A stretch of DNA of 64,000 nt from UBA2882 sp051877575 (GTDB taxonomy: Bacteria; Bacillota; Clostridia; Lachnospirales; Lachnospiraceae), in the NCBI GenBank assembly GCA_051877575.1, contig JBJEJA010000034.1, positions 1 through 64,000 of the forward strand, in the 5' to 3' direction. Each line of letters opens with the position of its first letter. Within the stretch, counting starts at the first letter, position 1. Shown here piece by piece: positions 25,464 to 34,028 of this stretch. The translations under genes were made by a program, and so were the position numbers. The notes beneath the pieces are model-generated. The model saw only the letters and a program-made list of their open reading frames with translations. It was not told where the DNA came from and made no database searches.

Positions 25464-26816
25464 ATGCCAAAAACATTTATGTTAGATATATTCGTTAATG
25501 AAATGCTGATTTATATTCAGGGTTTACTTATGATAATAGTAATGCTTAGTATGCAGCATTTAATTTTTCTGGAATACAATACTGAAAAACAAAAAAAGAT
25601 CACGAGAATCATTATTTTTGTATACTTTGCAGTTTGTATTGTGCTTTCTTTTCTGAAGGGTTTTAACATTTCAAGTCTGATTTTGAATATTATTAGAACC
25701 TTGTGGACTTTAATGATATATATTCCATCTTTATACAGCTCGATCACAGGGCGAAAAAAGGCCAAGTGGCTGGGTCTGTTCATTTTTGTTCCGATGACAG
25801 GATATTTTGATTCAATATTTGCGCTCGTAAAATTACCGGTTACAGTTGGGTTTGTTCCGAAAGAAAATAGGGCGGTTTACGAAATAATTGTGTATGCAGT
25901 AATATTAGCCGCTTTGGCACTGTTGACGTACAAGAAGCCCTCGTTTCTTCGCCATTTGGAACGTGATATCGAAAAACGAACTCTGAATGTTTTCGAAGAA
26001 ATCGGGCTGTGGGCTGTGGGAATATGGCTGATTTTATTTGATGCATATATTCCGAATTTATTTCCGGATATTTCGTCTTCGCTCAATGCATATCTTGACA
26101 TATCAAACTTCATTGAAGTTGCGGTCATCGTCTTGTTGATTGTCGATTCCAACTATCGCAACTTTTACTACAAGCAGAACACTACGTTGCAAAAGTCGCT
26201 TATCACGACAATGGCTGACCTTGTTGAAAACCGCGACGAGAATACCGGCGGACATATCCAGCGTACCGCAAAATATGTAGAAATAATCGCACGAAAGCTA
26301 AAAAGCGAAAATAAATACACCCATATTCTTACCGACAAATATATCGAGGACATGGTAATAGCTGCACCGCTTCACGATGTTGGAAAGATACATATTCCCG
26401 ACGCAGTACTTAACAAGCCCGGAAAGCTGGACGACAGCGAGTTCGCTCTGATGAAGTCCCATGCCGCTGCGGGCGGAAAGATTATCGACCGAGTTGAAGA
26501 GAGCGTAGGTGACATCAACTATCTGCGAATTGCAAAGGAGATGGCTGAATACCATCATGAGCGAATGGACGGAAAAGGCTATCCCCACGGCATAACGGGC
26601 GAGGAGATTCCATTGTGCGCAAAGATTCTTGCGGTAGCGGACGTATTTGACGCGCTTATATCAAAACGCTGCTACAAGGAGCCGATGCCTCTTGACAAGG
26701 CGTTCGCAATTATTGCGGAGGAGAGCGGCTCGCATTTTGACACTGATGTTGCAAATGCGTTTCTTGAAAGCCGATCAGAAATAGAACAGTTTATCAATGA
26801 ATCATCCAACGAATAG
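25464..26816 (+). CDS. Membrane HD-GYP phosphodiesterase (second copy)
   Basis: A 450-residue protein with about seven to eight membrane helices (to about 225) and an HD-GYP domain: H304-D305 in PLHDVGKIHIP and HHERMDGKGYP with GYP at 372-374. AAAGGAG lies ahead of the ATG. Base use changes inside the gene: the membrane part is AT-rich with AAT, GAT and TTA, while the enzymatic part prefers GAC, AAC, AAG and CCC. The change is around 26.0-26.1 kb. This suggests that a foreign HD-GYP domain was joined to a resident membrane sensor, or that the gene arrived as a mosaic. The reading frame is intact. Confidence 0.88.
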   Translation: MPKTFMLDIFVNEMLIYIQGLLMIIVMLSMQHLIFLEYNTEKQKKITRIIIFVYFAVCIVLSFLKGFNISSLILNIIRTLWTLMIYIPSLYSSITGRKKAKWLGLFIFVPMTGYFDSIFALVKLPVTVGFVPKENRAVYEIIVYAVILAALALLTYKKPSFLRHLERDIEKRTLNVFEEIGLWAVGIWLILFDAYIPNLFPDISSSLNAYLDISNFIEVAVIVLLIVDSNYRNFYYKQNTTLQKSLITTMADLVENRDENTGGHIQRTAKYVEIIARKLKSENKYTHILTDKYIEDMVIAAPLHDVGKIHIPDAVLNKPGKLDDSEFALMKSHAAAGGKIIDRVEESVGDINYLRIAKEMAEYHHERMDGKGYPHGITGEEIPLCAKILAVADVFDALISKRCYKEPMPLDKAFAIIAEESGSHFDTDVANAFLESRSEIEQFINESSNE

Positions 26817-26850
26817 TTTTAATCCTATTTATTAAGCATCAAACCCTCAT

Positions 26851-27108
26851 ATGAAAATACTTGCAGGAATTGCTCGTTCAACCGTATGGACTGCGGACTC
26901 TATATTTTCGGGAGGGATAGAACAGATGGGAGTGAATTTATTACAGCATGTATATAATCTGGCAGACACATTTATAGTCGGCAGATTTCTTGGCGTGGAT
27001 GCGTTGGCCTCCGTCGGTTGGAAAGTTACAGTTTTAAAGAGGGGAATGATTGTGTTACAATATTTGCAGAGAGCGGCAGATATGAATAGAACCGAGTGTT
27101 GTCAATAG
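26851..27108 (+). pseudogene. MATE efflux pump remnant, N-terminal fragment
   Basis: The stretch MGVNLLQHVYNLADTFIVGRFLGVDALASVG, encoded at about 26926-27018, is the second part of the MATE N-terminus (compare QQLYNTVDSIIVGRFLG in complete pumps). After this the frame runs into unrelated residues and stops at 27108. A complete pump has about 440 residues, so more than 85% is gone. It is probably a scar of an earlier insertion or deletion. Confidence 0.7.
27033..27061 (+). promoter_or_regulatory. Possible promoter of the hybrid kinase
   Basis: TTTAAA (27033-27038) and TACAAT (27056-27061) are 17 bp apart. It lies inside the MATE remnant. Confidence 0.4.
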
Positions 27109-27135
27109 AATTTGAAGGTAAAGGGCGGGTATGTT

Positions 27136-29922
27136 ATGAAGAAATATAATAAGTACATATGGATCATTTTTTTTATACAGATAATCGTGATAGGAGTTGT
27201 ACTTAAAACAGCCAAAGTGGACGATGTGACGCTGGCAAAAGGGAAGGTGCAGTCTTTTAACACCGGCTGGGTGCTTGTGAGAGAGGATGGCACAGAGACG
27301 GAGTTGCAGGAATTACCGTATAATACCACCAGCCGTCCTAATGAAAAAATTATAATCAAAAATATTCTTCCAAAGGAATATTGGGGAGAAACTTTGACTT
27401 TCCTGTCTGCGGACAAGACTTTGAAGATCACAGTTGACGGAGAGGAAGTATATACTTTCGGCCTGAATGATAAGAGACTGTTTGGTCATACGCCCGGAAG
27501 CGTGATTGTATTTGCAGATATACCACAGGAGTGTGCAAAGGGTGAGATACAGATTGAGATGAGATCTCCTTATGCGAACTATGGTACATATATTACTGAA
27601 ATATCTGTTGCCGAAAGAGATGTGGCAATTCTTCATTTTATCAGGCAAAAAGCAATTGATATTATTTTGACTATGATGATCATGATTGTCGCCGTGGTTT
27701 TTCTGATCCTGGCGATTGTGCAGAAGATGTCCCTCAAAAGGGTAGGAGGGGTAGAATACCTTGGGATATATCTTTTGCTTATGAGTGTGTATTATTTGAT
27801 AGAGACCAAAGTGCCCGAAGTATTTTACGGAAATCAGACATTATATTCTAATTTGATTTTTATCATTTTGATGACAGCGCCTCTTTTTCTGGAGGCATAT
27901 TGTTATGAGTCAATGCCCGAAATCTCAAAAACTATATTAGTAGCGATGTTGGTTTCTGTAATTAACATAGTGCTTCAGTTGACCCTTCAAATTGGCGGAT
28001 TTGTGGATTTCATGGATATGTCTTTTGTTTCTCACGGAATTATTGCATTTCTCATTTTCATAAACATGGTGGTATTGGGAAAAACTGCAAAAAAAGAAAA
28101 AAGCCTTGGGACAGCAATACAATTTATCGGGATTACCTGTATGATGATCAGTGTGTTTATTGATCTTATAAGAACTTATACCATAAAGATCGGGGATTTG
28201 GGAAAGGCCAGCAGATACGGAGTGTTTATTTTTGCAATCTGTACACTGATTATTTACATGATCCAAATGATGCACGAACAGGTGAAATTCGTTGAGCAGG
28301 CTAAAAATGATGCTATTGCGGCAAATGTGGCAAAGAGCCAATTCCTTGCAAATATGTCACATGAGATCCGTACACCGTTAAACGGTATTCTGGGTATGGA
28401 CGCCATGATTTTGGAAGAATGCGAGGATGACACCCTGAAGGAATATGCTCAAAATATACAAAGTGCCGGACAATCCCTGTTGTCGATTATTAATGATATT
28501 CTGGATATATCCAAGATTGAGGCCGGGAAACTGGAGATTGTGTCGGTGGAATATGAGTTGTCTTCTGTTATCAACGATTGTTGCAATATTGCGAAGGTTA
28601 GAGCTGAAAGCAAAGAGCTTTCTTTTCAAATGATGATTGATCCCAAGCTGCCTTCCCGTTTATGCGGCGATGAGGTGCGGATCAGGCAGGTTATCAACAA
28701 TTTTCTTTCCAATGCAGTAAAATATACAAAAGAAGGAACAGTTACACTTTCCATAAATTATGAAAAACTGTCTAAGGACCAGATTATGATGGTGATTGAG
28801 GTAAAGGATACCGGAATCGGTATCCGTAAGGAAGATTTGAAAAAGCTGTTTCAATCATTTACAAGGCTGGAGGAGAAACGGAATCGCAATATAGAAGGAA
28901 CGGGTTTGGGACTGAATCTCACAAAGCATCTGGTAGAGATGATGGGAGGAGAGATTGGTGCGGAAAGTGTATATGGAGAAGGATCCTGCTTTAGGGCTAA
29001 AATACCGCAAACGGTGGTCAATCCGGAACCAATGGGAGATATTGAAAAGCGGTATCAACAGTCCCTTAGCACATCGGGACCTCAAAGGTTATCTTTTACC
29101 GCACCCGATGCACATATTCTGGTGGTTGATGATGTGGAAATCAATCTAAAAGTAATCAAAGGATTGTTGAAAAAAACACATATACAGGTCGATACCGCAG
29201 ATAGTGGTATGGCGTGTCTGGAATATGTGAAAAGCAAACGGTATGATCTGATCTTTCTGGATCATATGATGCCGGAAATGGATGGGATAGAAACATTGCA
29301 GCAAATGAAACTGCTTGCAGATTATGAAAACAAAGATACATCGGTCATTATGCTGACTGCCAACGCTACCAGAGGCGCCAGGGAGGAATATATGCAGGCG
29401 GGCTTTACAGATTACCTTACAAAGCCTTTTAAAGAAGTGGATTTACAGGCAATGCTCTTAAAGTATCTGGATGAAAAACTGATTCGTTCCGTTGATTCGC
29501 AGGGAAACGAAGAGGAAGAGCTTGTCCAATGTGATGAGCACAAGGCTGACGTCCAAATTGGTGAAGAAAAAGATGTCATGCAGCGTCTGGCAGAAATACC
29601 GGAATTGGATATCCGGACAGGAATTCGATACTGTATGGATAAGAACTTTTATGAAGAAGTCTTGAGAGAATACATACAGACAGATAAGGAAGTTCGTCTT
29701 GAACAGTTTTTTGATGCGAGGGACTGGGATAATTACAGGACGATCATACATGCATTAAAAAGTACCTCATTGACAATTGGTGCCGTTTCTCTTTCGGAGG
29801 ATGCAAAAGCATTGGAAATGGCGGCAAAGAATTTAGATGAGAACTATATCGTATCTCACCACGAAGCAGTTATGGATGAATATAAGAGTCTGGTGAACAG
29901 ACTGCAAGAAATACTGGAATAA
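27136..29922 (+). CDS. Hybrid sensor histidine kinase with REC and HPt domains
   Basis: A 928-residue phosphorelay protein. Order: one N-terminal helix, an extracytoplasmic domain to about 165, about seven membrane helices (170-375), a HisKA domain with H409 in FLANMSHEIRTPLNG, an HATPase domain with DTGIGI and GTGLGLNL, a receiver with D709 in DLIFLDHMMPEMDG, and a C-terminal HPt with H872 in IHALKSTSLTIGA. The layout resembles 7TMR-type hybrid kinases. All phosphorelay residues are present, but no output regulator lies beside it. I use the ATG at 27136 with GGGCGGG upstream, not the TTG at 27112. It follows a pump remnant and ends at a terminator shared with a converging gene. Confidence 0.92.
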   Translation: MKKYNKYIWIIFFIQIIVIGVVLKTAKVDDVTLAKGKVQSFNTGWVLVREDGTETELQELPYNTTSRPNEKIIIKNILPKEYWGETLTFLSADKTLKITVDGEEVYTFGLNDKRLFGHTPGSVIVFADIPQECAKGEIQIEMRSPYANYGTYITEISVAERDVAILHFIRQKAIDIILTMMIMIVAVVFLILAIVQKMSLKRVGGVEYLGIYLLLMSVYYLIETKVPEVFYGNQTLYSNLIFIILMTAPLFLEAYCYESMPEISKTILVAMLVSVINIVLQLTLQIGGFVDFMDMSFVSHGIIAFLIFINMVVLGKTAKKEKSLGTAIQFIGITCMMISVFIDLIRTYTIKIGDLGKASRYGVFIFAICTLIIYMIQMMHEQVKFVEQAKNDAIAANVAKSQFLANMSHEIRTPLNGILGMDAMILEECEDDTLKEYAQNIQSAGQSLLSIINDILDISKIEAGKLEIVSVEYELSSVINDCCNIAKVRAESKELSFQMMIDPKLPSRLCGDEVRIRQVINNFLSNAVKYTKEGTVTLSINYEKLSKDQIMMVIEVKDTGIGIRKEDLKKLFQSFTRLEEKRNRNIEGTGLGLNLTKHLVEMMGGEIGAESVYGEGSCFRAKIPQTVVNPEPMGDIEKRYQQSLSTSGPQRLSFTAPDAHILVVDDVEINLKVIKGLLKKTHIQVDTADSGMACLEYVKSKRYDLIFLDHMMPEMDGIETLQQMKLLADYENKDTSVIMLTANATRGAREEYMQAGFTDYLTKPFKEVDLQAMLLKYLDEKLIRSVDSQGNEEEELVQCDEHKADVQIGEEKDVMQRLAEIPELDIRTGIRYCMDKNFYEEVLREYIQTDKEVRLEQFFDARDWDNYRTIIHALKSTSLTIGAVSLSEDAKALEMAAKNLDENYIVSHHEAVMDEYKSLVNRLQEILE

Positions 29923-29942
29923 AAATGGTATATAAAAATAAA

Positions 29943-29973
29943 AAGGGGAATCAGCGATTGCTGATTTCCCCGT
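29943..29973. terminator. Bidirectional terminator after the hybrid kinase
   Basis: GGGGAATCAGC and GCTGATTTCCCC form a stem of about 11 bp with one bulge. On the minus strand it is followed by TTTTTATTTTTA. It overlaps the stop codon of the converging gene. Confidence 0.75.
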
Positions 29974-30616
29974 CCTCTTTTAATTTCTTTTCCTGATTTC
30001 TCCATTTTTTGAAGGGCGCTTTAGCCCAAAGACCAATGATCCACACAATACTGAAGATGGAGATAAAGATTCCGATTATGGGTATCAGAATCAGTGTAAT
30101 GATACTGACTGCAATCAAGACGATTGTTCCGATAATATATGCCGGAAGTACTTTGCGATAATCATCTGTCTGATATACAAAACCTGTTTGGATTCCTTTG
30201 ATCTGTTGATTGTCGGTAGTGGTATAATTGGAACCGTAAACGGCCCGGTTGTTCTGCCAGCCGTCTTCTGTGGTCTGGTTATACTGATGGATTACGGTAT
30301 GGATTTCTCCACTGTCGTCATTCCAATCAATCCTATTATTTTCCGCTTCGTCATCCATTTCCATGCCGATAGTCTGATATGTAGAGGGCATTTCCTCTGT
30401 ACTGTTTTTTTCGATTTTTTTTGCCTTTCGAAATAACAGATAGGAGATCAATAATAATGCCAGGGGAACCGGCAATAGAATGATGAATGCGCCGATGCTT
30501 CCATTGCTGTCAGAGCTAAATAATATACCCAGCATGGATAGTAAGATTCCTCCGCCGGCAAGTGCAACGGCAGTTGCAGCATTACGCATAAATGATGCTT
30601 TTTTTCTGGTGTTCAT
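29951..30616 (-). CDS. Membrane protein of unknown function
   Basis: A 221-residue protein with two helices near the N-terminus (about 12-60), a polar Asn/Gln/Thr-rich middle (about 75-150), and one long or two short helices at about 155-200. I chose the ATG at 30616, preceded by GGGGGAGG. I recognise no family. It is followed on the same strand by no gene and preceded, 53 bp upstream, by a small gene on the same strand, so the two may be an operon. Confidence 0.7.
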   Translation of the reverse strand: MNTRKKASFMRNAATAVALAGGGILLSMLGILFSSDSNGSIGAFIILLPVPLALLLISYLLFRKAKKIEKNSTEEMPSTYQTIGMEMDDEAENNRIDWNDDSGEIHTVIHQYNQTTEDGWQNNRAVYGSNYTTTDNQQIKGIQTGFVYQTDDYRKVLPAYIIGTIVLIAVSIITLILIPIIGIFISIFSIVWIIGLWAKAPFKKWRNQEKKLKEDGEISNR

Positions 30617-30669
30617 AAGTATCCTCCCCCAATGTCTTTTTTTCAGTATAGATGCATATATGAAATTAT

Positions 30670-30987
30670 TCAATGCCGGATTTCAAAAAACATTTCGGGC
30701 GGAGTATCAGGAAGGTGACAGGGGTCATCTTCTATATCGTCTGTTTCAATATCATAATCATCAACAAAGTCTTCTGATAAAATGTCCATGTCCATATCCG
30801 TATCCGTATCAGAACCGATTACCTGCTCCATAAGCGCTGTAGTCTGCTCCATTTGTGTTTCATATTCATTCATATATTGCTCTGCCGCATTTGCAGCACT
30901 TTGATATCCATGCAACATTTTGATACCGATTCCACATATGATTGGTGCTGTCAACAAAGCGGATAAAATTGTTTTATATGAGGTCAT
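30670..30987 (-). CDS. Small acidic membrane-anchored protein, unknown
   Basis: A 105-residue protein. Residues 5-25 are hydrophobic (ILSALLTAPIICGIGIKML), then comes a polar helix, then a very acidic tail (DTDTDMDMDILSEDFVDDYDIETDDIEDD in two blocks). AGGAGC lies 9 bases before the ATG. I know no family. It may be cotranscribed with the membrane protein gene downstream on the minus strand. Confidence 0.55.
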   Translation of the reverse strand: MTSYKTILSALLTAPIICGIGIKMLHGYQSAANAAEQYMNEYETQMEQTTALMEQVIGSDTDTDMDMDILSEDFVDDYDIETDDIEDDPCHLPDTPPEMFFEIRH

Positions 30988-31146
30988 GGGAAGGTTCGCT
31001 CCTGTCTGTGCCTGTCTCGTTTATAAATTTGTTTCTAATAGAGAGTATGGAATGATTTTGATAAATTTATACCATGTTTTTGCGTATGTATATGAGCAAT
31101 GATACTTGATCTGATGATTTGTCCGGTTATTTAAAAAGAGAGAAAA

Positions 31147-31176
31147 TTGACACGGATATTATCAGAATGCTAAGAT
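31147..31176 (+). promoter_or_regulatory. Promoter of the DUF554 gene
   Basis: TTGACA (31147-31152) and TAAGAT (31171-31176) are 18 bp apart. The rest of 30988-31279 shows no gene. Confidence 0.6.
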
Positions 31177-31279
31177 AAATCATCGGAGTGATTTAATATT
31201 GTAGCAGTCAGCACGGTAATGATGACAAGGGATGCTCTGAAAGCATAAGTGACAAATGAAACAACAGGAGTAGAGATAA

Positions 31280-32005
31280 ATGATTGGTTTAGGGACGATG
31301 ATCAATACGGCCGCAATCGTACTCGGCGGCATAGCCGGGCATTTTTTCGGACAGTTTTTAAAGGAGCGACATCAGGATTCACTATCTATGGCATGCGGGA
31401 TCAGTGTACTGTTTATAGGCATTGCCGGAGCTATGGAAGGAATGCTGAAAATTGAAGCCGGAGCCATAGGCAGCGGAAGGTCCATGCTGGTTGTTGTATG
31501 CCTTGTGCTTGGTGCTCTGACCGGAGAGATATTGAATATAGAAAATTGGTTTGAACGGTTTGGAGAATGGCTGAAGGTAAAGACCGGAAATGCAAAAGAC
31601 AAGAATTTTGTCGATGCTTTCGTGACGGCATCATTGACCGTGTGTATCGGGGCAATGGCAATCGTCGGAGCCATTCAGGATGGTATTGAAGGGGACTGGA
31701 CAATACTGGCAATCAAAGCAGTCCTGGATTTGATCATCATAATGGTTATGACATGCTCGCTTGGGAAAGGGTGTGCGTTTTCTGCCATACCCGTATTTGT
31801 GTTTCAGGGAACCATCACATTGTTGGCTGCTCTGATAAAGCCGCTGATGACGGATCTGGCACTGAGTTATCTATCGCTAATTGGTTCTATCTTGATCTTC
31901 TGTGTAGGTCTGAATCTGGTCTGGGGTAAAAAGGTACGTGTGGCGAACTGGCTGCCGTCCATCGTATATGCAGTGATAGCGGCTTTCCTGCCTATATCAT
32001 TTTGA
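31280..32005 (+). CDS. DUF554 domain-containing membrane protein
   Basis: A 241-residue protein with about seven membrane helices. It begins MIGLGTMINTAAIVLGGIAGHFFG and contains DAFVTASLTVCIGAMAIVGAIQDG, both conserved in DUF554 (YdfK-like). Transport is often supposed, but no substrate is established. AGGAG precedes the ATG. The ogt gene follows 24 bp downstream and is probably cotranscribed. Confidence 0.88.
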   Translation: MIGLGTMINTAAIVLGGIAGHFFGQFLKERHQDSLSMACGISVLFIGIAGAMEGMLKIEAGAIGSGRSMLVVVCLVLGALTGEILNIENWFERFGEWLKVKTGNAKDKNFVDAFVTASLTVCIGAMAIVGAIQDGIEGDWTILAIKAVLDLIIIMVMTCSLGKGCAFSAIPVFVFQGTITLLAALIKPLMTDLALSYLSLIGSILIFCVGLNLVWGKKVRVANWLPSIVYAVIAAFLPISF

Positions 32006-32029
32006 AAAGCGAAAGCAGGGATAAAAGAT

Positions 32030-32560
32030 ATGATTGAAACAACGAAGTATCGTTCTCCTATCGGAGATTGTCTGCTTGCTGCCGATGCCCGCGGACTTGT
32101 GGGATTATGGTTTGAGGGGCAGAAATATGGTTGCCCGATACGGGAGGATATGAGACCGGATAGCGGAAATGAGATCTTAGCGGATACAAAACTGTGGCTT
32201 GATGCTTATTTTAAGGGACAGAAACCCGGAGCGGATCAAATACCTCTCATGCCCCGGGGAAGCAAATTTCGATTAACAGTATGGAAAATACTGTGTGAAA
32301 TTCCATACGGAGAGATCATGACGTATGGTGAGATTGCCAAGATCATAGCAGAGCAAAACGGAAAGAAAGCCATGTCTGCACAGGCGGTGGGAGGAGCGGT
32401 TGCTCACAACCCCATATCTGTCATTATTCCGTGCCACAGAGTGATTGGGAGCGATCGAAGCCTGACCGGCTATGCCGGCGGCATAGAGAAAAAGAAATGG
32501 CTTTTGGAGCATGAACATAAGAGACAACCTTCCCTTGACAATATAGGATATATCCTATAA
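32030..32560 (+). CDS. ogt: Methylated-DNA--protein-cysteine methyltransferase
   Basis: A 176-residue O6-alkylguanine repair protein. C135 in IIPCHRVIG accepts the alkyl group. Other conserved parts are KFRLTVWKILCEIPYGEIMTYGEIA and GYAGGIEKKKWLLEHE. The N-terminal ribonuclease-like domain is the short Ogt form. It probably shares a promoter with the DUF554 gene. The last codons form a perfect 18-bp palindrome around 32542-32559, which may or may not matter. Confidence 0.93.
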   Translation: MIETTKYRSPIGDCLLAADARGLVGLWFEGQKYGCPIREDMRPDSGNEILADTKLWLDAYFKGQKPGADQIPLMPRGSKFRLTVWKILCEIPYGEIMTYGEIAKIIAEQNGKKAMSAQAVGGAVAHNPISVIIPCHRVIGSDRSLTGYAGGIEKKKWLLEHEHKRQPSLDNIGYIL

Positions 32561-32567
32561 ACTTTGA

Positions 32568-32810
32568 ATAAGAAGGGGGCATAATCCGCCACATGTTCAT
32601 GCAATTTATGGAGATTGTGTTGGAATATTCTCAATCGAAAATGGAGAAATATTTGAAGGGGATATTCCGAAAAAGGAACAGCAGTGGGTAAAAAAATTTA
32701 TCGACTGCTATAGGAAAGAACTGATAGAAATGTGGAAAAGCCAGCAGTTTGAAACGCTACCATTTGGTGAAAGGGTTGAGAAAAGAGGTAAATATGATTC
32801 ATCGAATTGA
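32568..32810 (+). pseudogene. DUF4160 gene remnant lacking its start
   Basis: The frame from 32568 reads GHNPPHVHAIYGDCVGIFSIENG, then EIFEGDIPKKEQQWVKKFI and ELIEMWKSQ, ending at TGA 32808-32810. This is the DUF4160 core, but a stop codon lies directly upstream of the frame and the usual first 15-20 residues with a start codon are absent. The gene overlaps the DUF2442 gene by 17 bases. DUF4160 and DUF2442 genes are commonly paired, so the frame fits a once-complete pair that lost its 5' end. Confidence 0.75.
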
Positions 32811-33258
32811 TACAGTAAAAGTGCTATCCGATCTTATAATCGAAGCAAAATTTGTAGGAGGGGAAATTAAGCAATATGATGTAACAAAGTTGTTCTGCGA
32901 ATTTCCTCAGTTCCGCGTTTTTGAATCCGATAAAGCACTGTTTGAATGTGTGCAGGTTGATGTCGGTGGATATGGAATTTCATGGAGTGATCAATTGGAT
33001 TTGGATGCAGATGTCATATGGGACAATGGGATATTAATAGAAGTAGAGCACGAGACAAGTATTAATCGACTGCTGGCATATCAATTTCTGATTGCAAGAC
33101 AGCGGACTCATATGACCCAGAAACAATTGGCGGAGAAAACGGGAATATACCAAGCGGATATCAGTAAGATAGAAAGAGGTATCGGAAATCCGTCTCTATC
33201 TACTTTACAAAGACTTGCGGATGGACTGGGAATGACATTAGAGATATTGTTAAAATAG
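32794..33258 (+). CDS. DUF2442 protein fused to an XRE helix-turn-helix
   Basis: A 154-residue protein. Residues 1-85 are DUF2442 (VKVLSDLIIEAKFVGGEIKQYDVTKLF, then ISWSDQLDLDADVIWDNG). Residues about 93-152 are a helix-turn-helix (ARQRTHMTQKQLAEKTGIYQADISKIERGIGNPS). The start at 32794 has AGAGG upstream. DUF2442 with DUF4160 resembles a toxin-antitoxin or regulatory pair in its genetic habits, but I know of no proven function. Its partner here is truncated. Confidence 0.85.
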   Translation: MIHRIDTVKVLSDLIIEAKFVGGEIKQYDVTKLFCEFPQFRVFESDKALFECVQVDVGGYGISWSDQLDLDADVIWDNGILIEVEHETSINRLLAYQFLIARQRTHMTQKQLAEKTGIYQADISKIERGIGNPSLSTLQRLADGLGMTLEILLK

Positions 33259-33309
33259 GTCAAGCGACAGCCAAGGGAACATTTTCTGTTTGTATAATGG
33301 AGAAAAAGA

Positions 33310-33912
33310 GTGTATCAACAATCAAAGAAAAAAATTATTTTAAAATGCATCCTATGGGGGATCTGCATAGTTGTCATTGCTTTTGTGTTCGGAACTGCCG
33401 TGAGTATTTGGAAATATGGAAAAGTCGATGAAAAACGAACGGCTGATGTGGCGATTGTTTTGGGCGCGGGGACCGGCAATGATGAGGTGACTCCGGTGTT
33501 CCGGGAACGTTTAAATCACGGGATCTGGCTTTATGAAAACGGATATGTAGATAAAATTATATTAACCGGCGGCTATGGCAAGGGTAATGTACATTCGGAT
33601 GCGTATGTAGCCCGGATGTATGTGGTTGCAAACGGCATACCGGAATCGGATATTCTGCTGGAAGAGGAATCTACAATCACGCAGGAAAATATAAAGAATG
33701 CAAAGACAATCATGGATGACCGGTCTTATGATACGGCTGTTCTGGTCAGTGACCCACTGCATATGAAGCGGGCGATGCAGATGGCTGCAGATTACGGAAT
33801 AGAAGCATACAGTTCGCCGACACCCACAACCATGTATAGAAGTATCAAAAATAAAATTCTCTTTTTAGCGCGGGAAGTGTTTTTTTATATCGGATATCAA
33901 ATTGTAAAATAG
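33310..33912 (+). CDS. YdcF/ElyC/SanA-family membrane protein
   Basis: A 200-residue protein with one N-terminal helix (about 8-30) and a DUF218 domain (AIVLGAGTGNDEVTPVFRERLNHGIWLYENG, KIILTGGYG, ESTITQENIKNAK, AVLVSDPLHMKRAMQMA). Family members such as ElyC and SanA affect envelope integrity in Gram-negatives; the Firmicutes role is unclear. The GTG start at 33310 follows GGAG. It stands alone. Confidence 0.88.
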   Translation: MYQQSKKKIILKCILWGICIVVIAFVFGTAVSIWKYGKVDEKRTADVAIVLGAGTGNDEVTPVFRERLNHGIWLYENGYVDKIILTGGYGKGNVHSDAYVARMYVVANGIPESDILLEEESTITQENIKNAKTIMDDRSYDTAVLVSDPLHMKRAMQMAADYGIEAYSSPTPTTMYRSIKNKILFLAREVFFYIGYQIVK

Positions 33913-33956
33913 GAAAGACGGAAAATAATACAAGAATTGCAAAATATAATCATAGT

Positions 33957-33984
33957 TTGTTGAATATTTGTGAAATATTATGAT
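33957..33984 (+). promoter_or_regulatory. Promoter and operator-like repeat of the AraC-ABC operon
   Basis: TTGTTG (33957-33962) and TATGAT (33979-33984) are 16 bp apart. The spacer is almost entirely AATATT, 5 bases, AATATT, a perfect inverted repeat that could be an operator. Confidence 0.5.
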
Positions 33985-34028
33985 AGAAACGATTGATGAA
34001 TGCAGATAAGCGGGGGGGAAAAAACAAA

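Noticed and set aside
32542..32559. Perfect 18-bp palindrome at the end of ogt as terminator or operator
   Set aside because: It lies within coding sequence, is made mostly of A and T with a GG/CC core, and has no T run after it.
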